A DNA stretch of 64,000 nt from Bacteroides ovatus (GTDB lineage: Bacteria; Bacteroidota; Bacteroidia; Bacteroidales; Bacteroidaceae), in assembly GCF_001314995.1 (NCBI RefSeq), contig NZ_CP012938.1:2790001-2854000 (forward strand). Reading direction: 5' to 3'. Numbering within the stretch: position 1 is the first letter of the stretch; every line of letters begins with the position of its first letter. The position numbers and the translations under genes were made by a program. Positions 57,275 to 64,000 of the stretch are shown piece after piece. Below the pieces are notes generated by a model. The model did not search any database. It was given only the letters and a program-made list of their open reading frames with translations, and was not told the DNA's origin.

Positions 57275-60200
57275 TTACAATGTTAATCTGACATTAAATC
57301 CAAAACTTCTGGTAGAAGGTATGCTGTTAAACTCTACACCACCCCCAATCTGAGAAGGACCGAAGAAGTTAGCTTCCGGATCAATATGTGGCACATGATC
57401 TTTAATAATCCATAAGTTACGTGCCTCAAAACCTAAATCCAATGATTTAACAAAAAAGCTCTTGAACCATTTGCGTGGGAAGCTATAAGACAACTGTACC
57501 TCTCTGAGTTTTACAAATGATGCATTATAGATATTCCCTTCATTATTACTAGAATTGGATATATGCTGCCAATAATCCTGCATACTTTTCACAGGAACAT
57601 CATTAGGTCTATATGTTCCATCATCCTGAAGGATTACACCCGGCTCAATAAAGGAAGCATCTTCACGGTGAGCTATTGTTTCAGCAGCCAAACCGCTACT
57701 TCTTAAATTAGCTACAGTCTCTGAATACAAAGAACCTCCATGACGGATATCAATCAAGAAACTCAAGGTAACTCCCTTATAAGTAAATGTATTGTTGATT
57801 CCCATCGTAAAATCAGGATATACATCTCCTAAACGCACGTTATTAACAGTTTCTCTCAAACCTGTTTTAGAATTAATCACATAATTTCCTTGGTCATCAC
57901 GTTTCCAACCCGTGCCATACAAGCCAAACGAATCTCCTTTAGCAGCCTTAATTTGTAAACCGCTCAGTCCACTCGTTAACGTATATTCATCAAGTCCTTC
58001 AGCTAACTCCTCCACTGTCTGCTTATTTGAAGCAAATGTTGCATCCAGGTCCCATTTAAAATCACGTGTTTCCACAGGAGTCAACCCCAAAGTTACTTCA
58101 ACACCTTTATTGGCAATCTTCCCGGCATTAATATTATTGGCAAAGTAGCCTGTTGACAATGGGACATCAATACTTACAATCTGATTCTTTGTAATATTGC
58201 TATAATAAGTCATATCTAACCTAATTTTTCCACCGAAGAAACGCAAATCAGCTCCAACTTCAAAAGAACTTTGATTTTGCGGCTTCAAATTCTCATTTGG
58301 TAAGACACGAGGTCCCGTAAAGCCAACTAATCCCATATGGGGGAAAGTGTTAACATTACCCAGATATTGCAAAAAGTAAGTACTAGCGGGAGTATATTTA
58401 AATGCCAAATTGTACGGATCTTCATCACTACCCACATTAGCATAACTCAAACGAACCTTACCAAAATTCAGAATATCTTTGTTTTCCATCAACTCCGTAA
58501 AAATAAAACTACCACTTATGGAAGGATAGAAATAGGAACGATTATTGATCGGTAGAGTAGACGACCAGTCATTACGTCCTGTTACATTTACGAAAAGCAT
58601 ATCTTTGTATCCCAAACTAATATCTCCATATAAACCAACAAGACGTTTCTTTTCATAATAATTTACCGGAGTAGTAGACTTCGCATTAGTATATGTGTAT
58701 AGCCCATCAACAACCAGATTCTGCGCCTGCACATTTTCATTCTTCCATTCCTCCTGATAGAGATTATGCCCCATCATTACCTTAAAATGATAGTCATTTG
58801 CAAAAGTCTTCTCGTAAGAAACCATTAAGTCATTATTTATAATTCTTTTATACAAATTCCAAGTCTGGAACTTTCCGTTCAAGGCTCCTACAGTACCTTT
58901 TGCATATACCTTACGCCTTCCTTCTGTGTAAAAATCTGTTCCGGCATTATTGGTGATAGTCAGTCCTTCAATCGGTTTATAAGTCAATGTGATATTACCA
59001 ATCATACGATCTAAATTATTGGTAAACTTATTCTTATTAATAATCCAATATGGATTATTACTTTTACCTTCCGGATCTAATGTGATTTGCTTTCCATTCT
59101 CATCCACCCAATTCTTTTGAATATCATGTATATCAATAGTTCTCGGCAATCCATTAATCAATGGAATCAGTAGGTTACTATCATTTGCACCTTGCGCTGG
59201 ACGACCTTCAGAGTCGGAACGTATATATTGAGCAGAAATACGACCTGTGAAGTTCTTAGTAAAATTCATACCCGCATTGACAGAAAAAGCGTATTTATTA
59301 TAGTCAGATCCAGGTACAACACCAGTCTGATTAGTAGAAGTAAAGCTCAAACGGAAGTCCGCCTTTTCACCACCCCCCGCAACTGATACATTATTAATAT
59401 AACTCATTCCCGTTTCATAGAAATCCTTTACATTATCAGGATTTGCCTTCAAAGTCACTTTATCACCTTTGTAATCTGTAAACTGCTGATCTTGTACCGA
59501 TGAGATCTTCGGTCCCCAACCATTCAACATTTTCACATTATATACACCATAACTGCCTTGTGCATATTCATTTTGAAAGTCAGGTAACTTTAGTACATTT
59601 TCAAATCGTGTAGAAGAGTTTACTGTTACAAACACCGGTGAGTTCTTCTTTCCCTTCTTAGTAGTAATAACGATAGCACCATCCTTTGCACGCGCTCCAT
59701 ACAATGCTGTTGCAGCTGCTCCCTTCAATACATTGATAGATTCAATATCATCTGAATTAATATCCCCTGCACGATTACCGACATCAACTATACCATTAGT
59801 TCTGTCAGGGTTATAGGAACCATTGTCAATTGGAAGCCCGTCAATAATAAATAAAGGAGAAGAAACGGTACCAATAGACGAAGCTCCACGAATCTGTATA
59901 CTTGAACTACCACCTACCGTACCAGATGATTGGGCTATTTGCAGTCCCGCAATCTTACCAGACAATGAATTAAGTACATTACTTTCACGTGCTTTAGTTA
60001 TTTCATCTCCCTTCACACTAGATACGGCATAACCTAGGGATTTTTCCGATCGCTTAATCCCCATAGCTGTCACTACAACCTCATCTAGATTTTGGGAATC
60101 AGACTTTAGCACAACTTTTAAAGTTGGTTTGATCACCACTTCTTGTGTCTGCATACCAATATACGAAATCTGCAAAGTCTTTGCAGAACTTGGTACATTC

Positions 60201-60391
60201 GACAAATTAAAATTACCATCTACATCTGTGATTGTACCCAGAGTGGTACCTTTTACCAACACAGAAGCGCCAACAACTGGCTGCCCGTCTTCTTCAGAAA
60301 TCACAACGCCTGTGACCTTTTGAGTCTGGGCAGTTACTAGGCCTATGCCCACAAAAAGGCATGCCAATAACAGCATTAATTTTCTTTTCAT
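57275..60391 (-). CDS. SusC/RagA family TonB-dependent transporter, currently joined to its promoter (ON configuration)
   Basis: The 1038-residue protein has a signal peptide (LVTAQ), a carboxypeptidase-D-like domain (about 23-105; TGVVISEEDGQPVVGASVLV), the box DEVVVTAMGI, a plug with VLKGAAATALYGARAK, and a full barrel ending RSFGFNVRLTL. Codons 68-77 are encoded by a 29-bp sequence that recurs inverted at 62883-62911. That repeat separates the signal peptide and first domain half from the rest. Inversion would swap everything downstream of codon 67-77. It faces away from the recombinase gene. The glycan transported is unknown; no enzyme genes lie beside it. Confidence 0.95.
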   Translation of the reverse strand: MKRKLMLLLACLFVGIGLVTAQTQKVTGVVISEEDGQPVVGASVLVKGTTLGTITDVDGNFNLSNVPSSAKTLQISYIGMQTQEVVIKPTLKVVLKSDSQNLDEVVVTAMGIKRSEKSLGYAVSSVKGDEITKARESNVLNSLSGKIAGLQIAQSSGTVGGSSSIQIRGASSIGTVSSPLFIIDGLPIDNGSYNPDRTNGIVDVGNRAGDINSDDIESINVLKGAAATALYGARAKDGAIVITTKKGKKNSPVFVTVNSSTRFENVLKLPDFQNEYAQGSYGVYNVKMLNGWGPKISSVQDQQFTDYKGDKVTLKANPDNVKDFYETGMSYINNVSVAGGGEKADFRLSFTSTNQTGVVPGSDYNKYAFSVNAGMNFTKNFTGRISAQYIRSDSEGRPAQGANDSNLLIPLINGLPRTIDIHDIQKNWVDENGKQITLDPEGKSNNPYWIINKNKFTNNLDRMIGNITLTYKPIEGLTITNNAGTDFYTEGRRKVYAKGTVGALNGKFQTWNLYKRIINNDLMVSYEKTFANDYHFKVMMGHNLYQEEWKNENVQAQNLVVDGLYTYTNAKSTTPVNYYEKKRLVGLYGDISLGYKDMLFVNVTGRNDWSSTLPINNRSYFYPSISGSFIFTELMENKDILNFGKVRLSYANVGSDEDPYNLAFKYTPASTYFLQYLGNVNTFPHMGLVGFTGPRVLPNENLKPQNQSSFEVGADLRFFGGKIRLDMTYYSNITKNQIVSIDVPLSTGYFANNINAGKIANKGVEVTLGLTPVETRDFKWDLDATFASNKQTVEELAEGLDEYTLTSGLSGLQIKAAKGDSFGLYGTGWKRDDQGNYVINSKTGLRETVNNVRLGDVYPDFTMGINNTFTYKGVTLSFLIDIRHGGSLYSETVANLRSSGLAAETIAHREDASFIEPGVILQDDGTYRPNDVPVKSMQDYWQHISNSSNNEGNIYNASFVKLREVQLSYSFPRKWFKSFFVKSLDLGFEARNLWIIKDHVPHIDPEANFFGPSQIGGGVEFNSIPSTRSFGFNVRLTL
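60162..60190 (-). repeat. 29-bp inverted repeat, copy inside the intact susC (recombination site candidate)
   Basis: This sequence is identical, in reverse orientation, to 62883-62911. It contains the 19-bp palindrome TCTGCAAAGACTTTGCAGA (9-bp arms, one central base), a good binding site for a tyrosine recombinase pair. It encodes the in-frame residues SSAKTLQIS of SusC. Confidence 0.9.
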
Positions 60392-60840
60392 AAATTCTCT
60401 CTTAAAGTTTAACTTTACATTATTTGTATCTTTACTCTAACAATTTGCAAATATATTAATAAAACTGAAACTAGCAATTATATTAATAAAAAAAGGTTGC
60501 AAATATAACATTTTGTTATTTTACAAGCTGTATTTATGCCGATAAGCATATTTTTTTCAACCAAAAGCTTTGATTGCTAAAACAGCAATTGACACTTTGC
60601 ATAAGCAAAATGCCTCTTTTAATATTTCTTTTACTCGTTTTTAGTCATAAAACACCTTTAAAAGCCATTCTTTTTGCTTTTTTCGTGAAAAAGCGAATAA
60701 AAAAGTGGCATTTAATTTAAAGTTTTGTGAATACCAAGTGATTTGAAGATTTATTTTTTAGAGATATTAATGCTTATTCGCCTCTGATATAGCACAGAAT
60801 TACGTCTAATTTGTTCTATTATTAATTAAAAAATGAAAGT
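60392..60840. other. 449-bp divergent intergenic region with susC and recombinase promoters
   Basis: It is very AT-rich and holds no gene. Near susC there are two - strand TATATTTG elements, at 60448-60455 and 60500-60507. The rest has only short hairpins (for example ATTGCT with AGCAAT near 60570-60590). No clear recombinase promoter was found. Confidence 0.6.
60448..60477 (-). promoter_or_regulatory. promoter of the switchable susC
   Basis: On the - strand a -33 TTG (60475-60477) is 19 bases from a -7 TATATTTG (60448-60455), 57 bases before the start codon. A second TATATTTG (60500-60507) lies upstream. Both travel with the invertible segment. Confidence 0.6.
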
Positions 60841-62013
60841 ATGGAAAAGATCAGTTACAACCTTGTGTTTAACAGAAAGAAGAGATTGAATAAAAGAGGA
60901 ATGGCATTAGTTCAGGTAGAAGCCTATCTGAACAGGAAAAAGATGTATTTCTCCACCAAAATATATCTCAAACCGGAACAGTGGGATGCCAAACGAAAAA
61001 TGGTGAAGAATCATCCTAATGCGAATGTTTTGAATCGTATGTTATATGAAAATATAGCAGCTATTGAGCAAACAGAACTTGGACTATGGCAACAGGGAAA
61101 GTCCATATCGTTAGATTTATTAAAAAATTCTATTGATAAACCTCTAAGCAATGGAAGGTCGTTTTTGACTTTTTTTAAAGAGGAGATAGCCAATTCTTCT
61201 TTGAAAGAAAGTACCCGTCAAAATCACCTTTCCACGCTTGAATTACTTCAGGAGTTCAAGAAAGAGGTATTATTTACCGATTTGACATTTGAGTTTGTGT
61301 CTTCATTTGATAATTATCTGCAATCTAAAGGTTATCACCTTAATACTATTGCCAAGCACATGAAGCATCTGAAACGATATATTAATGTTGCAATAAATAA
61401 GGAGTATATGGATATACAGAAGTATGCCTTTAGAAAATATAAAATTAAAAGTATAGAAGGAAGCCATACACACTTAGCTCCGGAAGAGTTACACAAATTT
61501 GAGAATTTGCAGCTGACTGGAAGATATACGAGACTGCAAAAAACAAAAGATGCTTTTTTATTTTGCTGTTATGCTGGATTACGATATTCTGATTTCACTA
61601 ATCTGACCTCTGCAAATATTGTTGAGTTCCATCAGGAGACTTGGATAATATACAAATCTGTCAAAACAGGTATGGAGGTACGCCTTCCTTTATATTTATT
61701 ATTTGAGGGTAAAGGAATCCAGATATTGCAACGCTATAAAGATGACTTCAATAGTTTTTTCAAGTTGAAAGACAATTCTAATATTAATAAGGAATTAAAC
61801 ATATTGGCAGGCTTGGCTAAAATTGATAAACGTGTATCGTTTCACACCGCCCGTCATACAAATGCTACCTTATTATTATATAATGGTGCCAATATAACTA
61901 CTGTACAAAAACTGTTAGGACATAAAAGTGTAAAGACCACGCAGGTATATGCGAATATAATGGATATTACAGTGGTGCGTGATCTTGAGAAAACTGCCTC
62001 ATCAAAAAAATAA
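60841..62013 (+). CDS. tyrosine recombinase (site-specific integrase/invertase)
   Basis: The 390-residue protein has an N-terminal arm-type DNA-binding domain (about 1-95), a SAM-like core-binding domain (about 105-200; STRQNHLSTLELLQEF) and the catalytic domain. All key residues are present: R248 (AGLRYSD), H335 and R338 (HTARHT), H361 (LGHKS) and the nucleophile Y370 (QVYANI). It is therefore probably active. It lies inside the segment flanked by the inverted repeats, as invertase genes often do. No excisionase, mobilization or phage genes accompany it, so an invertase role is more likely than element integration. Confidence 0.93.
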   Translation: MEKISYNLVFNRKKRLNKRGMALVQVEAYLNRKKMYFSTKIYLKPEQWDAKRKMVKNHPNANVLNRMLYENIAAIEQTELGLWQQGKSISLDLLKNSIDKPLSNGRSFLTFFKEEIANSSLKESTRQNHLSTLELLQEFKKEVLFTDLTFEFVSSFDNYLQSKGYHLNTIAKHMKHLKRYINVAINKEYMDIQKYAFRKYKIKSIEGSHTHLAPEELHKFENLQLTGRYTRLQKTKDAFLFCCYAGLRYSDFTNLTSANIVEFHQETWIIYKSVKTGMEVRLPLYLLFEGKGIQILQRYKDDFNSFFKLKDNSNINKELNILAGLAKIDKRVSFHTARHTNATLLLYNGANITTVQKLLGHKSVKTTQVYANIMDITVVRDLEKTASSKK

Positions 62014-62882
62014 TAATAAGCACAAAAACTAAACGAAAGTGTTCTGTTTTTAAGATTTGGTTATAGAAATGGAAGGTATAATTTTCTCTAATAGAAGAAA
62101 GTGTGTATAATTAAATGAAAGAATATGCAATATAAGTTCCGAAAACGCATATATATAATCTAAAGATACATCATAATTACGAATATTATCACTCGTCCCA
62201 TTTAAAGGAATAAAGCGTTCCTTTAAAAGGAACGAGTCATTGGTCGTAGAGAAGCCCTTGCTTTCTTTAAAAGGAAAGGATTAAAAGCTAATTTATAAAC
62301 TTGACAGCCTCTAATAGCTATTAAAATCCGGCATTTGGGGTTCTTTCATTTTAGCATCAGATAAATGATAAATACCTCTTTTTGCATAATTAGATGTAAT
62401 TACACAATCTCTTTGATACAGAAAAAGCATATAACCATCCAATATAAATATTCATCAATCATATTCTCTGCGATTTTGGAGGATATTTGAATCCACCCCT
62501 GCATATTTTAAAATATACAGTAATAAAATATGCATTTTTTCATCTGGAGTTTTTCTTTTTCTTAGATTACCGTTTGCTAATGAATATATTATTATAGTCA
62601 ATAATTATTGGATATAATTTAGAACAAGAAAACCATCTTCAACAGTTAAGATGGAAATAAGTTTTAGCTTATATCATATAAGATAAGAACTTAAATAATT
62701 AATTAATAGATGGTTATGCCCTATTTTTGATAGAAATCTGGTATCATAAATCAGTAAACTAATATGTTTGGTAGGTGCTTAATATATTGATAATCTGTAT
62801 AATAACTACAACAGAAAAATATTTCCAAAGGAAAGCAAACATCATATATATTGTTAGTAATCAACATATTATAGTTGTATTT
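62014..62882. other. 869-bp non-coding, AT-rich region up to the silent susC
   Basis: No gene of convincing length is present. A 20-bp near-perfect inverted repeat is at 62191-62237, and a small hairpin at 62633-62654. The frame of the silent susC is open back to a TAG at 62772-62774 but has no ATG, and no signal peptide is encoded. There is no homology to the 5' end of the intact susC. Confidence 0.6.
62191..62237. repeat. 20-bp near-perfect inverted repeat after the recombinase gene
   Basis: Arms 62191-62210 and 62218-62237 match as reverse complements with two mismatches, around TTTAAAGGAA. A third TTTAAAAGGAA occurs about 30 bases on (near 62265-62278). There is no T-tract after it, so it is not an obvious terminator. 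It could be a recombinase accessory site or a remnant. Confidence 0.65.
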
Positions 62883-62911
62883 AGTTCTGCAAAGACTTTG
62901 CAGATTTCGTA
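62883..62911 (+). repeat. 29-bp inverted repeat, copy at the 5' end of the silent susC
   Basis: It is identical to the reverse complement of 60162-60190, including the 19-bp palindrome. The match begins abruptly at 62883; to its right, similarity continues with silent third-base changes for some ten codons, whereas to its left there is none. Confidence 0.9.
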
Positions 62912-64000
62912 CATCGGTATGCAGACGCAGGAAGTGGCGATAAAGCCCAATTTGCGAGTGGTTCTCAAATCTGATGCACAGCTAATAGATGAGGTTGTGG
63001 TAACCGGATATGGGGTAACTAAAAAAGCGGCATTTACGGGATCTGCCCAAACGGTGGATAATAAGGACTTGATGAAAAAAACAGATGCAAACTTTATGAA
63101 GTCTTTGGAAGGATCAGTAGCTGGTTTACAAGTAAATAGCTTGACTGGACAACCTGGTGCATACGCTTCTACTACTATTCGTGGAGTTGGTTCAATGAAT
63201 TCTGGAACCGAACCTTTATACGTAATTGATGGTATTGCCATTTACACAGACAAAATGGGGGCTTATAACAAAGCCGGGACAGGGGATATGGCGGCAAGTC
63301 CGATGGCTAATATCAATCCTAACGACATTGAGTCCATCACAGTTTTGAAAGATGCTACAGCTACAGCTATTTATGGAGCTCGTGCAGCGAATGGAGTAAT
63401 TGTAGTTACTACTAAAAAAGGTAGTCTGGGAAAAGCGCGTTTTAATGTGAATGCAAAAGTCGGAACTAGTTTTGTAGGTAAGATAGATCATAATTATCGT
63501 ACGACAAATCTGGATAAATACAAAGAGATCTGGACCGAAGGACTAACAAATGCAGGATATGACGGTGAGGATGGCATGACTTCTGCTGAATGGCTGAATG
63601 CCTATGTTATGGATTGGTATAATGTGGACTTGACGCAAAATATCAAGAGTGTGGATTGGCTGAAGGAGATTCTGCAAAATGGTTTTTCACAAGAATATGA
63701 TATCAGTGCTCAAGGTGGGAATGAAAATTTGCGCTATTATATTAGTGGAGGATATTTTCAGAATACAGGTATCGTCATCGGAACTGGAATGAAACGCTAT
63801 AGCGGACGTATTAGTTTAGATGGAAAAAGCGGGCGGATAGGATATGGACTTTCTGTGAATGGAGCACTCTCCGATATAAACAATACTATGACTGAAAGCC
63901 AATATACTAATCCTATTGTAGCAGTATATGACATCCGTCCGTTTGAACAGGTGCGCAATGAAGATGGAACATATAATACAAATGTTAATTATAATCCTGT
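62883..64000 (+). CDS. silent SusC family transporter gene lacking its 5' end (partial at window end)
   Basis: The frame runs open from the 29-bp repeat to the end of the window, giving 372 residues of a SusC protein: ISYIGMQTQEVAIKP, the TonB box DEVVVTGYG, the plug with SLEGSVAGLQVNS, PLYVIDGIAIY and VLKDATATAIYGARAA, then the first barrel strands. It lacks a start codon, signal peptide and the first part of the regulatory domain, exactly the portion that precedes the repeat in the intact copy. It is therefore a reserve cassette, not a decayed gene: no frameshift or stop is seen. A susD partner is expected beyond the window. Confidence 0.85.

Larger units (their letters stand above)
60162..62911. 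mobile_element. predicted invertible DNA segment (SusC switch)
   Basis: The 2750-bp segment lies between the two inverted 29-bp repeats. It holds the first 67 codons of susC, its promoter region, the tyrosine recombinase gene and 870 bases of non-coding DNA. Inversion keeps the reading frame and would place the promoter, signal peptide and first domain in front of the silent susC to the right. The arrangement matches the SusC-family inversions described in B. fragilis. Inversion in this strain is inferred, not seen. Confidence 0.8.

Noticed and set aside
60841..62013. Integrase of an integrative element or prophage
   Set aside because: No mobilization, replication or phage genes surround it, and the flanking inverted (not direct) repeats sit inside coding sequence, which suits inversion.
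62883..64000. Decayed susC pseudogene
   Set aside because: No stop or frameshift occurs over 1.1 kb, and the missing part is exactly what the inverted repeat could supply.
1..64000. tRNA or rRNA genes in the gaps
   Set aside because: No cloverleaf with the conserved GGTTCGA-type arm or rRNA-like sequence was seen by eye; a covariance-model scan would be decisive.

Overview
The window is a stretch of Bacteroides chromosome, probably a human gut species of the thetaiotaomicron/ovatus type; I cannot fix the species. The evidence is SusC/SusD pairs, a hybrid two-component regulator, BACON-domain lipoproteins, several glycoside hydrolases, and the Bacteroides promoter element TAnnTTTG in front of many genes. 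No tRNA, rRNA or CRISPR array is visible.

Layout. (1) 1-10131, + strand: part of a glycan-degradation locus with two tandem paralogous secreted proteins (the first cut by the window edge), a GH20 hexosaminidase with a PA14 domain, a GH78-type and a GH106-type alpha-L-rhamnosidase, and a BACON/LamG lipoprotein. It ends at a perfect 24-bp inverted repeat. (2) 10350-22732: housekeeping genes (dnaE, psd, pssA, tadA, a YraN protein, birA, pyrH) mixed with small proteins, a BACON-metzincin lipoprotein, a TPR protein and a MATE transporter. (3) 22908-39556, - strand: a complete polysaccharide utilization locus (PUL). The hybrid two-component regulator is followed by susC, susD, a surface lipoprotein with duplicated lectin-like modules, a GH2 enzyme and two paralogous clan GH-A (agarase-like) enzymes. 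The genes are tightly packed. (4) 39958-55698: EamA transporter, frr, rsgA, a small secreted protein, a tripartite RND efflux operon, a PL10 pectate lyase, fumarase, a DUF4954 protein and hflX. Several gaps here hold long imperfect dyads built from short degenerate repeats. (5) 55801-64000: a susC/susD pair on the - strand, a tyrosine recombinase on the + strand, and a second susC-like reading frame on the + strand that lacks its own start and signal peptide.

Region 5 is the most striking part. A 29-bp sequence inside the intact susC (codons 68-77) recurs in inverted orientation exactly where the truncated susC-like frame begins, and it is in the same reading frame. The segment between the two copies (60162-62911, 2750 bp) carries the promoter, the signal peptide and the first domain of the expressed susC, plus the recombinase gene. 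Inversion would disconnect the present susC/susD pair and fuse the same promoter and 5' end to the silent susC. This is a self-contained switch for the outer-membrane transporter, of the SusC inversion (shufflon) kind described in Bacteroides fragilis. The inversion itself is inferred from sequence, not observed.
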